DNA of 64,000 nt from Methanoregula sp. GTDB taxonomy: Archaea; Halobacteriota; Methanomicrobia; Methanomicrobiales; Methanospirillaceae. Positions within the stretch are counted from its first letter, which is position 1. Each line of letters begins with the position of its first letter. This document shows positions 1 to 8,574 of this stretch, piece after piece. Both the position numbers and the translations under genes were made by a program. The notes below the pieces were generated by a model. It saw only the letters and a program-made list of their open reading frames with translations. It was not told the origin of the DNA and searched no databases. The stretch covers positions 1-64,000 of the forward strand of contig NZ_JALOCH010000005.1 of assembly GCF_023227875.1 (NCBI RefSeq), written 5' to 3'.

Positions 1-48
1 TCCGGCTCGCTGATTTCTTAAGTGTCTCCTTTCTATTTGATTTCACAC

Positions 49-204
49 TCAAGAAAAGGAGACATTGTACCTTAGATCTTTTGGTCGTCGGTACAACCAT
101 TTTTGGATGAGGATTTCAACAGAGCAGGTTATCCATTTCTCCCATGCGATCTTTTTTATCGAGCCCTGAACATGGTTGATTGTTTGGTTATTAATTTCTT
201 CCAT
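49..204 (-). CDS. Small hypothetical protein, 51 aa
   Basis: This is an ATG-started open frame with a GGAG-like ribosome site a few bases upstream. The product is short, begins MEEINNQTIN, has a lysine-tryptophan-rich middle (KKIAWEKW) and a basic tail (YRRPKDLRYN). No domain is recognisable. The DNA is more AT-rich than the flanking genes, which could mean recent transfer or non-coding DNA. An imperfect inverted repeat (tgtctcctt / aaggagaca) overlaps and follows the stop codon and may be a terminator-like hairpin. It could be spurious, since only the start context and the amino acid composition support it. Confidence 0.3.
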   Translation of the reverse strand: MEEINNQTINHVQGSIKKIAWEKWITCSVEILIQKWLYRRPKDLRYNVSFS

Positions 205-416
205 AGATTTCGCTCCGGGCTCTTACGTACCGGAGAAGGATAAGGATGTTTTCGTTATAAGGCTTAATTAATTTTAAATGATGGATTGCTATTGCTGTTA
301 TTCGATCCATTGATTCCTGCGAGAATGGATCCTTGAGTCCGCCGGACTGATCCGGATTCCGTGACATCCCGTACCGCCCGGGGATTTCCCGGGGAGACCC
401 GGCGCAGATACTAGTG

Positions 417-469
417 ATTATATAAGATTCCGCGAAATTGTTTTCCTGTCGAATTTATATTTTTGGTGA
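417..469 (+). promoter_or_regulatory. TATA box and ribosome site of the secreted hydrolase gene
   Basis: A good archaeal TATA element (attatataag, 417-426) lies about 50 bases before the ATG at 474, and a GGTGA ribosome site (465-469) sits 4 bases before it. This supports the ATG at 474 over the open frame's earlier possible start. The rest of 205-416 holds no gene, only a small palindrome (gtccgccggac) and a GC-rich repeat (cccggggatttcccgggg). Confidence 0.55.
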
Positions 470-473
470 TACC

Positions 474-1901
474 ATGAAACGTCAATATCCTTGGAATAAT
501 GCCAGAAACCTGGTAATTTTTACCCTTATCCTGCTGATGTGCTGCACGGTTGCAGCGGCAAATATCACATTTTCTCCGGACGGTAAGGGATACCGGTTTG
601 AAAAAGACGGGTGGACCTATCTCCATATTGAAGGTGCTCCCTATGAACGGGGGTACCAGCACGGATACCTGATGGCATCGGAACTTGCGGAAATACAGGA
701 TCTCAACAGGTATTTTGTCTATCACGATACCGGCATGGAATGGAATTATTTCATTAATGCTTCAATGGAGATGTATCCTCAGCATATAGACGATGAATTC
801 AATACCGAGATGCACGGGATTGCAGACGGGGCAATGGCCGCAGGGACAAATATCAGTTACGATGAGGTCCTTGCATGGAATACCTTTATCGAAATGATGG
901 GGTACTGGTGGCCTCAGGAGGAACCCGGGGCATACGAGACGATGGAGATAATGAAGGATTCCTGTACTGCATTTATCGCAACCGGGGATTACACAAAAGA
1001 CAAGGGAATTGTGTTTGCTCATACGTCCTGGTATCCCTTTGAACGTGCCCATTACTTTGACTTAATAGAAGATATCCAGCCGGAGAACGGGAGCCGGATT
1101 CTGATGCAGACCGCTCCGGGTCTTCTTGACAGCACGATCGATTTTGTCGTGACCGATGCCGGGCTCATGATCACCGAGACAACGATCGGCGGGTTCCACC
1201 AGTACGAGCAGAACATGTCGCCGAATTTTTACCGGATGCGAAAGGCAGCGCAGTATGCGGATAGCCTGGATGAATTTGTCACGATCATGGACACGAACCG
1301 GAGCGGGGGCGTGGCAAACGCGTGGCTGGTCGGGGATCTCAACACCGGCGAGATCATGAGATTTGAGCAGGGCCTCAAGTTCTCCAGCGTGACCAAAACC
1401 AGGAACGGGTACTTTGTCACGGCAAACAATGTTGCAGACCCGCGGATCCGGAATTTTGAGGTTTCCGGGTTCAACCCGACCGATGTGCGGAACCCGGTGG
1501 GTGCACGGCTTGTCCGCCTCTCGCAGCTGATGGAGGAATACAAGGGAAGACTCTCTCCTGATACCGCAAAAGTGGTCCTCTCCAACCATTACGATGTCTG
1601 GCGCAGAACGACAACCCCGTCATCCCGGTCGATCGAAGGGGCATACTGGCTCGATCCGGATCCGGCCACGAGTGCTCCTGCCTACCGCCCGGCAGGTTCC
1701 TTCGACGGCAAGGTGGGCGATTCTGCCATGGCGGCAAATATGAGTTTTGAAGCCCGGTGGGGATTACCATCAGGCATGGCCTTTGATGCCGATGCATTCC
1801 TGGAACAACACCCGCAGTGGGGATACATGGAAGATTATCTCAAATCTTTTCCAACTCGTTCCTGGAATGTGTTTACTATCGAAGATAAGGATATTCCATG
1901 A
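474..1901 (+). CDS. Secreted C45/phospholipase B-like Ntn hydrolase
   Basis: The 475-residue product starts with an N-terminal hydrophobic segment (VIFTLILLMCC, about residues 12-24) that looks like a signal peptide or anchor. Next come an ERGYQHGYLMASEL segment typical of the peptidase C45 / acyl-CoA:6-APA acyltransferase and phospholipase B-like superfamily, and a DSCTAF motif whose Cys is the expected N-terminal nucleophile after self-cleavage. The family hydrolyses amide or ester bonds of acyl or peptide substrates; the substrate here is unknown. It stands alone between a possible small gene and a convergent gene. The ATG at 474 is chosen because GGTGA precedes it by 4 bases. Membership of the Ntn superfamily is fairly secure; the exact activity is not. 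Confidence 0.75.
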   Translation: MKRQYPWNNARNLVIFTLILLMCCTVAAANITFSPDGKGYRFEKDGWTYLHIEGAPYERGYQHGYLMASELAEIQDLNRYFVYHDTGMEWNYFINASMEMYPQHIDDEFNTEMHGIADGAMAAGTNISYDEVLAWNTFIEMMGYWWPQEEPGAYETMEIMKDSCTAFIATGDYTKDKGIVFAHTSWYPFERAHYFDLIEDIQPENGSRILMQTAPGLLDSTIDFVVTDAGLMITETTIGGFHQYEQNMSPNFYRMRKAAQYADSLDEFVTIMDTNRSGGVANAWLVGDLNTGEIMRFEQGLKFSSVTKTRNGYFVTANNVADPRIRNFEVSGFNPTDVRNPVGARLVRLSQLMEEYKGRLSPDTAKVVLSNHYDVWRRTTTPSSRSIEGAYWLDPDPATSAPAYRPAGSFDGKVGDSAMAANMSFEARWGLPSGMAFDADAFLEQHPQWGYMEDYLKSFPTRSWNVFTIEDKDIP

Positions 1902-2049
1902 CCCCTTTTTTCTTTTTATTTTGGTTTGTTGATACTCCCGGAAAAGAATACAACCGACAGTAAGATATTAGTACGAACGACCCTGTGCAGTTGTATGCAG
2001 AAATAAACAAAGGGCGGACAACTCCGCTGCGACGAATAATCTCCTTTTT

Positions 2050-3312
2050 TTATCGGTCCCTGCCACCCCGTCGTTCGCTGTACGGGATATCGGCGCTCTT
2101 CCCCCGGGATAACTTCTCCCGTTCGCGCCGGGCACTCTCGAACCGCTCATCCAGAGGAATGTCGACACTCCCCCCCCGGGAAAGCTGCTCCTTCTCTCTC
2201 GCACCCTGGAACCGTTCCTCAAGAGGGATCTCAACACTCCGCCCTTTTGAGAGCTCCCCCCGCTCGCTGCGTGCCCGTTCGAACCGGTCCTGGAGCGCGA
2301 TCTCATCGCTTCTCACGGAGGTGTACCGTTCCTGGGCATCACGGTCGCGCTGCTGCCGGCGTTCCTCAAAGGGGATGCTTGCACTCTGTCGTGACAACGA
2401 CCCCCGGGGGGCAGCCGGCGCCGGTGCATCACTGTCGGAAATAAAATCGATACCGGGATCATCGGAAATGCTCCGGGAAGCCCGGGCTGGCACACGGGAC
2501 CCGGCACCACGCCCGGCCGCCCCACCAACATCGGATGGCGTATGCCGTACTCCAGTGTATGCGTACGGGCTCTGGCCGGGGGCCCGTTTTTTCTCTCCCC
2601 GGATCTTCGCCACCTCATCGTTGATGATCTCCTCACGCTCGCTCTCGCTCCATTCGGTGAACATCAGGAACTGCAGGAACGCTTCCGGTTCCCGGAACAC
2701 GGAGGCACGGATCCGTTCAAAGACGATCGTCCGGTCGACATTGCCGAACCATCCTCCCGACCGGATCGTGATCGCATCATCGCCGGACTCAAACACGAAC
2801 ACCCGCTCGATCTCGCCGTTCCGTCCCCAGCCGGTCTCCGACACTCCCTTATCCTCGAACGTGAACAGTTTTCCTACGGCACCATAATCGCCGCCTTCCC
2901 GGACGGCGATCCGCTGCGCTCCTGCCTCGTACTTGAATGTCCGGGGCGGTTGCCCGAAGGCAAATGTCTCTTCGAGCATCCCGTACGAATCGAAGATAAA
3001 ACGGCGCAGGATCGTATCCTGGCGGGACAGGTCGTGCTCCGTCATGATATTGGTTGACGGGTCGAACCGGTATAGCCGTTTCTGGACTTTTCCTCCGTCA
3101 AGTACGCGGACTCCCCCGTTCCCGTACTGGTAATAACGCATGATGGTCCCGTGCCGGGACTCCGCGTGTTCGATAATGACTGCATCGGTCATATCAACAG
3201 GTCGCTCCGTTATTTTGAGTGTATCACTGGTTTTAACGTTGATCTGTCCGCCAAGAAATAGTTTCTTCCCGGATTGAGGATTTACGGGCTCATACAAAAG
3301 AGTAACCTTCAT
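2050..3312 (-). CDS. Repeat protein with beta-rich N-terminus and five charged C-terminal repeats
   Basis: The 420-residue product has no domain I can name. Residues from about 75 to 250 contain at least six short beta-like motifs of the form (R/K)x(F/L)xF(D/E), for example KRLYRFD, RRFIFD, KLFTFED and RVFVFES, spaced about 20-35 residues. The last 115 residues (DNA 2053-2397) are five tandem repeats of about 23-25 residues with consensus LSRGxSxxIPxxERFxxARxE, strongly charged and probably helical. The start at 3312 (MKVTLLYEP) is chosen over upstream sequence because that extension would be Cys/Pro/Arg-rich and would run into the divergent RDD gene. It is divergent from the RDD gene with 29 bases between the starts. 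Function unknown; a scaffold or binding role is a guess. Confidence 0.7.
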   Translation of the reverse strand: MKVTLLYEPVNPQSGKKLFLGGQINVKTSDTLKITERPVDMTDAVIIEHAESRHGTIMRYYQYGNGGVRVLDGGKVQKRLYRFDPSTNIMTEHDLSRQDTILRRFIFDSYGMLEETFAFGQPPRTFKYEAGAQRIAVREGGDYGAVGKLFTFEDKGVSETGWGRNGEIERVFVFESGDDAITIRSGGWFGNVDRTIVFERIRASVFREPEAFLQFLMFTEWSESEREEIINDEVAKIRGEKKRAPGQSPYAYTGVRHTPSDVGGAAGRGAGSRVPARASRSISDDPGIDFISDSDAPAPAAPRGSLSRQSASIPFEERRQQRDRDAQERYTSVRSDEIALQDRFERARSERGELSKGRSVEIPLEERFQGAREKEQLSRGGSVDIPLDERFESARREREKLSRGKSADIPYSERRGGRDR

Positions 3313-3341
3313 CCATTCCAGCAGATAACAGCTATCCGGAA

Positions 3342-3917
3342 ATGACAGAAGACGTTCAGGCACCCGTACCCGATGGAGTGGCACAGGACAGTACCGTGTC
3401 GGCCCAGCCCGCCCCTGAAGAATCCGTTGGTATCCGCCAGGAACGCGGCCGCACCCTGTACCTGGCAAAGTGGAGCACGCGGTTCTGGGCATGGCTCATC
3501 GACTTCTGCATGGTGATCCTCTTCCTCAATATTATCCGCGGCATCTTTGCCCCGTTCTGGAACATCCCGTTGTATATCGATTTCCAGCATTGGGAACCAT
3601 TTGAATTCGGGTTCCAGACCCTGTTCTTCTTCTTATACTGGACCGCTATGGAAGGGTTCCTGGGAAGGGGCCAGTCCATTGGCAAGATGGTGATGAACTT
3701 AAAAGTGGTCAATCGCGATGGCACGAAGATCCGTTACGGCACGGCCGCCATCGAGAGTTTCGGCAAGGCATTCATCCTCCCGCTTGACTGCCTCATCGGC
3801 TGGCTCGCGATGCCAGGCACCAAGCTCCGTATGTTCAACCGGCTCTCCAACACCATTGTGATCAAGACCGATTACAAGGAACCTGACGGTATCCTGTACA
3901 TGAAGGACAAGGAATAA
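3342..3917 (+). CDS. RDD family membrane protein
   Basis: The 191-residue product has a polar N-terminal 45 residues followed by an RDD domain. The Arg in STRFWAWLID and the Asp one helix turn on match the family's first RxxAxxxD motif, and GQSIGKMVMNLKVVNRDG is the diagnostic loop. Two or three membrane helices are visible (about 50-68, 90-110 and a weaker one near 140-155). RDD proteins are of mostly unknown role; some affect ion transport or envelope stress. The gene is divergent from the repeat protein, so the two could share regulation. Family assignment is secure, function is not. Confidence 0.82.
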   Translation: MTEDVQAPVPDGVAQDSTVSAQPAPEESVGIRQERGRTLYLAKWSTRFWAWLIDFCMVILFLNIIRGIFAPFWNIPLYIDFQHWEPFEFGFQTLFFFLYWTAMEGFLGRGQSIGKMVMNLKVVNRDGTKIRYGTAAIESFGKAFILPLDCLIGWLAMPGTKLRMFNRLSNTIVIKTDYKEPDGILYMKDKE

Positions 3918-3949
3918 CGGAAATTTTTTAGATCTTGTCTTTTGATAAT

Positions 3950-4942
3950 TCAGGATTTCCGGATCAGCGGGAGATGCTTTTTCAGTACGACAACCGTATC
4001 CCGGGTCATTTGATGCGGGGGACCACCGGGACCAGGAGTGCTTCCCGACAGGATCGCTGAAAAGATCTGTGATACGGCCGCACCGTGGGAGGGGCTGTAG
4101 CCGCCTTCCAGCACGAGAGCTATAGGACAGTCCGCGGCCTGCATGAGGAGCCGGGTCAGGATGAAAAAATCCTCCGGCCGCAGGTCCATGCCGCCAAGCA
4201 GATCATCGTGGAGGGTATCCTGACCGGAGGAAATGATCAGGGCACCGGGCCGGAACCGCTCGATGGCTGGCACAAAAATCTCCGAGAATACGCTCCAGAA
4301 ATCGGCGATGCCGGAACCGGCCTGGAGCGGGGCATTGATCGTGTAACCAGACCCGTTCCCGGTGCCGGTGTTGCCGATCTTCCCGGAATACGGGAACAGG
4401 TGTTGCTGGTGGACTGAACAGTAGAGCACCCGGTCCGTTCCATAAAAGGCATGCTCGGTCCCGTTCCCATGGTGGACGTCCCAGTCAACAATGGCGACAC
4501 GGTCAACAATGTCAAGCGCATGTGCAGCTGCGATCGCCGCATTGTTGAGCAGGCAGAACCCCATTGGCCGGTCGTGTTCGGCATGGTGCCCGGGCGGCCG
4601 GGCAAGGGCGAATGCGTGCTCGCCATCCAGCGAACGGTCAACGGCCATGATCGCGGCGCCCACTGCATAGAGGGCCGCTTCATATGAGCCCTGTGTCACA
4701 TAAGTATCGGGGTCAAGATAACCGGGAACCCGTGCGGCTGCGCAGCGCTGGCGGAGCCATGCGGTGTAATAAGGGGTATGCACGGTGTGCACGATCTCTT
4801 CGTCTGCCGGTCCCGCGATCCGTACGGGAACATGCGGGGGAACACCCGAAAGTGCTGAGAGCAGGCGGGCGTTGCACTCGGGATGAGCAGGATTGTCATG
4901 CCCGGCACTGGCCGGACTGGTGATTGCACAGCAGCGCCCCAT
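3950..4942 (-). CDS. Histone deacetylase / AcuC-like superfamily hydrolase
   Basis: The 330-residue product fits the arginase-deacetylase fold family. It shows HPECNARL near the N-terminus, RPPGHHAEHDRPMGFCLLNN, VDWDVHHGNGTE (zinc ligands Asp and His) and LEGGYSP. The third metal-ligand segment reads SSGQDTLHDD instead of the usual SAGFDAHxxDP; the Asp ligand is kept. Family members remove acetyl groups from lysines, polyamines or acetoin-related compounds. An archaeal histone is encoded about 5 kb away, but no link is shown. The gene is convergent with the RDD gene and apparently monocistronic. The true substrate cannot be told from sequence. Confidence 0.88.
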   Translation of the reverse strand: MGRCCAITSPASAGHDNPAHPECNARLLSALSGVPPHVPVRIAGPADEEIVHTVHTPYYTAWLRQRCAAARVPGYLDPDTYVTQGSYEAALYAVGAAIMAVDRSLDGEHAFALARPPGHHAEHDRPMGFCLLNNAAIAAAHALDIVDRVAIVDWDVHHGNGTEHAFYGTDRVLYCSVHQQHLFPYSGKIGNTGTGNGSGYTINAPLQAGSGIADFWSVFSEIFVPAIERFRPGALIISSGQDTLHDDLLGGMDLRPEDFFILTRLLMQAADCPIALVLEGGYSPSHGAAVSQIFSAILSGSTPGPGGPPHQMTRDTVVVLKKHLPLIRKS

Positions 4943-5069
4943 CGTTGCTCCCTGCCAGAAAAATCCGTGGCCAGGTTACGGGAGTATTTTAATTTCCGGT
5001 ATATCCAGTTTATGCCAGCGGAACGCAGGATATCAGGAGCGGGAGTATGGAGATGACAGGGAAGATCCG

Positions 5070-5609
5070 TCAGTCAGAAGAAAGAATCTCCGCAAGCCGG
5101 GCGGAACAGTCCGGGCAGAGCATCTTTTTCTTGCGGTCGAGTTCATCCAGCGTATCGGGCTTGAACATGATGCACTCATGCTTCTCGCAGTGGTCCAGGC
5201 CAAGCATGTGCCCGATCTCGTGGGCGCCTTCCTTGGTGATCCGGTCGATCAGGTCGTCGTCATTGCTGCGCAGGCCGTAATATTCGTTGCTGAGCCGGGC
5301 GCTCGATACGACCGCAGCGCCCACCTGCTGGCGGGCAAGCCCGAAGACAAAACTGTTGCCGTCCCTGAACAGGTCCTGGTGAACGACAAGAAGGACGGGA
5401 TCGTCAATCCCGTGACGGTGCTTGTAGGCCTGGATGCTGTCAAGTAGTGCCTGCGCATCGATCTGCTTCCGCGCCGTGACGTAGCCCATCATCCGTACAG
5501 GGTTATCCGACACCGTTGTCAGCACACCAAGTAACGAGGAGATGATGCGGGAAACCGGCATCTGGAGACCGGGGGGTGACAAGGCATCCCAAAAAATATG
5601 GACATGCAT
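5070..5609 (-). CDS. amzA: Archaemetzincin zinc metalloprotease
   Basis: The 179-residue product has the archaemetzincin signature HEIGHMLGLDHC followed by EKHEC, IM and a distal CPDC. This fits the family pattern HExxHxxGxxxCxxxxCxM...CxxC: the first part binds the catalytic zinc and the cysteines bind a structural zinc. Length is normal for the family. It is a predicted soluble metallopeptidase of unknown substrate. The ATG is 17 bases from the start of the divergent UPF0146 gene, so both promoters must lie within or beside each other's coding start. Confidence 0.92.
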   Translation of the reverse strand: MHVHIFWDALSPPGLQMPVSRIISSLLGVLTTVSDNPVRMMGYVTARKQIDAQALLDSIQAYKHRHGIDDPVLLVVHQDLFRDGNSFVFGLARQQVGAAVVSSARLSNEYYGLRSNDDDLIDRITKEGAHEIGHMLGLDHCEKHECIMFKPDTLDELDRKKKMLCPDCSARLAEILSSD

Positions 5610-5626
5610 CGCTATATTCTGTTGGA

Positions 5627-6046
5627 ATGGACTCCTATAAACATATTGAGAATTGTGTCGGCAGGTACATCGCCGGGCACTACGCGAGTCCTGTTGAAGT
5701 GGGGATCGGGAAGAACTTTGACGCAGCGGAGGTCATCCATGCCGCGGGCATTCCGGTCCGGTGCACGGATGTGAAGGACCTTGTCCTGCCAGCAGGGATC
5801 GCGTTCCGGATCGACGATGTATTCGAACCGGACTTCTCATTCTACCGGGGTGCCGATGTGATCTACGCGATCCGTCCGGCGGTCGAGATGGTCCCCCCCC
5901 TTATCGCCCTTGCAGAACAGGTCGGGTGCGACCTCCTCGTGTATCACATGGGGTTCGAGGTCTACGGGAACGGGGGAGAGCCCATTGACTGCGGGGTGCT
6001 CCTCCACCGGTACGTCCGGGGATCAAAACCCGTCAAACAGGGTTGA
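5627..6046 (+). CDS. UPF0146 family protein
   Basis: The 139-residue product resembles UPF0146 proteins of methanogens, which look like reduced Rossmann/methyltransferase folds: VEVGIGKNFDAAEVI near the start, then VRCTDVKD and DDVFEPD. No catalytic residues can be assigned. The ATG at 5627 (MDSYKHIENC) is preferred because upstream codons overlap the divergent archaemetzincin gene. The last 24 bases overlap the convergent rfcL gene, so the two transcripts must run into each other. Confidence 0.8.
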   Translation: MDSYKHIENCVGRYIAGHYASPVEVGIGKNFDAAEVIHAAGIPVRCTDVKDLVLPAGIAFRIDDVFEPDFSFYRGADVIYAIRPAVEMVPPLIALAEQVGCDLLVYHMGFEVYGNGGEPIDCGVLLHRYVRGSKPVKQG

Positions 6047-7465
6047 CTGGGTCTTTGCCGGCACTTTTTTTGTTTCAGGTTCATCTTTGGGAGCAATGGG
6101 CTCTTCCTTTGGCGGCCGGGGTTCCGGGGGTGTTTCAGCGAGGGAGATTACCGGCGCCGGTTCCACACGCGGTTTCTCTTTCTTTGGCTCTTTCTTCACC
6201 TTTTTCCGCTGCACGGTTTCCTTTTCCCGCTCCTTCTCTTCCTTCATGAGGGCCTTTATGATCTCCGTTGACCGGGCCCGGTCATTGAGGAAGAAATTGA
6301 GCTGGTCGGCATCGAACGAGAGCTCGCGGGCATACCCGGTAGGGTCCTGTTCGACTAAGAGCGAGATCGTGCCAAGATAATTCTCCCGCAGCGTGTTCTG
6401 GGGCATGTGCATCATGGCAGAGACCTTGTTCAGCGTGGCAAGGCGGATGGATTTCTGTTTCTTTGCCGTCGACATCTTCTGCCACCGCTCCGGGGGCATG
6501 ATCCGGGTATGGATGCCCTTTCCCCCGGCGGCATCGGCCACACCGAGGAGCATGACCGCGGTTGCGTAGCGCCAGAGCGTGTGGTACTGGCGGCGGTAGG
6601 TATACCCGAGATATTCGTCGGCCCGCGAGAGGTGCCGGTATGCCCGGCCCATTGCGGCGGGGTCCTCGATCAGGTGGACACTGCCTTCAACCCACTGCTC
6701 GATGGTCTCCGGGGTATCGTTCACATCATACGAGAGCCGCATCAGCTCTTCGTCCCCGGTCCTGCCAAACAGGGCCGAGATCAGGGAGAAGATGGAGACC
6801 CGCTCGTCTTTCTGGGACGTGTGGACATGCACGTCATCCAGGTTGTCCCTCCCGATCGCAGAGGCATAGAGCATGTTGACCGCGGACCGGATGTCGCCTT
6901 CAGCGCTGTCAGCAATCGCATGGATGGCCGCATCGCTGCAGCTGATCTTCTCGGCAGCACAGAGGTACTTGAGGCGCGGGGCAATGGAACGGGCAGGGAC
7001 TGCCTTGAACTGGACCGGGTCGCAGCGGGCCCGGATTTCCGGCGAGAGTCCGTACAGGTCGTTTGCGATCAGGACCATCGGCTGCTGCGCATGCCGGATG
7101 CATTCAATGATCGCCTTTGCCCCGCCACGGTCCGCATTCCCCTGGAGGTTGTCGGCTTCATCGAGGACAACGAGCTTGCGCGTCGCCCCGGTCAGGCTTG
7201 CGGTCACGCTCCCGGCGCCGGCGATCCGCTCGATCACCCCGGCGGTCCGCTGGTCGCTCGCGTTCAGCTCGATGACCTCCCAGTTCATGTCGTTTGCGAG
7301 CGCGTACGCCGCGGAGGTCTTGCCGATACCGGGCTTGCCGTAGATCATGAGGGGGCGGGACTTGTTCGTCCAGTTCCTCGCCCACTCCGCGATCTGCCGC
7401 ACGGCGGTCGTGTTCCCGACGATGTCCGCAAGATGTGCGGGCCGGTACTTTTCTGCCCAGTCCAT
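6023..7465 (-). CDS. rfcL: Replication factor C large subunit (clamp loader)
   Basis: The 480-residue product begins MDWAEKYRP, typical of RfcL. Walker A (GKPGIGKT) is at residues 43-50 and Walker B (LVVLDEAD) ends near 105. A helical C-terminal collar follows, then a long Lys/Glu/Pro-rich linker, and the protein ends in QSTLFDGF, a PCNA-interacting (PIP) peptide. With the small subunit, encoded elsewhere, it loads the PCNA sliding clamp onto DNA. A TATA-like stretch lies near 7485-7496 on this strand. It is divergent from mmp2, with 95 bases between the starts. Identification is very secure. Confidence 0.97.
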   Translation of the reverse strand: MDWAEKYRPAHLADIVGNTTAVRQIAEWARNWTNKSRPLMIYGKPGIGKTSAAYALANDMNWEVIELNASDQRTAGVIERIAGAGSVTASLTGATRKLVVLDEADNLQGNADRGGAKAIIECIRHAQQPMVLIANDLYGLSPEIRARCDPVQFKAVPARSIAPRLKYLCAAEKISCSDAAIHAIADSAEGDIRSAVNMLYASAIGRDNLDDVHVHTSQKDERVSIFSLISALFGRTGDEELMRLSYDVNDTPETIEQWVEGSVHLIEDPAAMGRAYRHLSRADEYLGYTYRRQYHTLWRYATAVMLLGVADAAGGKGIHTRIMPPERWQKMSTAKKQKSIRLATLNKVSAMMHMPQNTLRENYLGTISLLVEQDPTGYARELSFDADQLNFFLNDRARSTEIIKALMKEEKEREKETVQRKKVKKEPKKEKPRVEPAPVISLAETPPEPRPPKEEPIAPKDEPETKKVPAKTQSTLFDGF

Positions 7466-7560
7466 ACAGACACGTTAGCCGTGTATCAAATAAATTATCT
7501 CTGATGAGACTCAAATGAAGCATACACGAAACTACGTTTCGGGTTTTTTCAGGTGATGTC

Positions 7561-8574
7561 GTGGTCCACAACTGCTCCACAGAGACAATTGCAAAAGTAG
7601 TCCGGGAATACGAGGGTGTCAAGAGAAAGCATGCCATCGGTGAGATGGTCAAGGCACTCAGGATTGACGCTCCCCATGTTGTGGCCGCATTCGGAGAGGA
7701 CGCCGCGGTGATCGAGCATAACGGCGAAGCACTCCTCCTTGCTGCGGACGGCATCTGGTCAAAACTCATGGAGGCAGACCCGTACTGGGCCGGGTACTGC
7801 TCGGTACTGGTCAACGTCCACGATATCGCGGCAATGGGAGGGCGACCGATCGCGATGGTGGATGTCTTCTCCATGTCCAAGAGCATGATCCAGGAGCAGG
7901 TCGTGAAGGGGATGCACGACGCCTCGGCACAGTTCGGTGTCCCGATCGTCGGGGGACACCTGCACCCGGATGCTCCGTACAGTGTCATCGATGTCTCGAT
8001 CCTGGGATCAGCCCGGCTTGACTCGATCATCTACAGCCATACGGCACAGGCCGGCGATGTGGTTGTTGCGGCTATTGACTTAAACGGTCGGGTCCACCCC
8101 TCCTGTGCCCTCAACTGGGACTCGGTCACCATGAAGTCCGCAGCCGAAGTCCGGGCACAGATCGCGGTGCTGGAACAGATCGGAGAGAAACATCTCGCGA
8201 CCGCCGGCAAGGACATCAGCAACCCCGGCATCATCGGCACGCTGGGGATGCTCCTCGAGATCAGCGGCAAGGGGGCCGAGATCGATCTCGGCCTGATCCC
8301 AAGACCGGACCTTGCCAGGAACGGCATGACGTTCGAGCAGTGGGTCAAGATGTACCCGGGCATGGGTTTTATCCTGACCGCGAAGAAGGAACATGTGCCG
8401 GAGCTCATCGGGACATTCGCCGCAGTCGGCATGACCGCAAAAACGATCGGCACAGTCGACAATGAGAAGACCCTTCGGATCCGGTATGATGGCGATGAGA
8501 CGCAGGTCTTCGACTTTATCAACAACGGGATCATGCACCTGACTGAAGAGGATGTTGCATGCCAGCCAAGGTAA
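7561..8574 (+). CDS. mmp2: Methanogenesis marker protein 2 (PurM/AIR synthase-like)
   Basis: The 337-residue product is a PurM-fold protein of the marker 2 type found only in methanogens. GEDAAVIE and LAADGIW resemble the AIR-synthase/HypE/ThiL nucleotide-binding N-terminal half, VNVHDIAAMGG matches the conserved metal/phosphate segment, and VPIVGGHLHPD follows. Start is GTG at 7561: an AGGTGAT ribosome site precedes it, and the nearby ATG at 7556 is out of frame. The 3' end overlaps mmp4 by 16 bases, indicating translational coupling. The biochemical role is unproven; a part in coenzyme M reductase or cofactor maturation is often suggested. Confidence 0.92.
   Translation: MVHNCSTETIAKVVREYEGVKRKHAIGEMVKALRIDAPHVVAAFGEDAAVIEHNGEALLLAADGIWSKLMEADPYWAGYCSVLVNVHDIAAMGGRPIAMVDVFSMSKSMIQEQVVKGMHDASAQFGVPIVGGHLHPDAPYSVIDVSILGSARLDSIIYSHTAQAGDVVVAAIDLNGRVHPSCALNWDSVTMKSAAEVRAQIAVLEQIGEKHLATAGKDISNPGIIGTLGMLLEISGKGAEIDLGLIPRPDLARNGMTFEQWVKMYPGMGFILTAKKEHVPELIGTFAAVGMTAKTIGTVDNEKTLRIRYDGDETQVFDFINNGIMHLTEEDVACQPR

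Noticed and set aside
6407..7504. 365-codon open frame on the plus strand opposite rfcL
   Set aside because: It lies wholly opposite a certain gene, its product is rich in Arg/Pro/Gly/His as expected of GC-rich antisense frames, and it has no recognisable domain.
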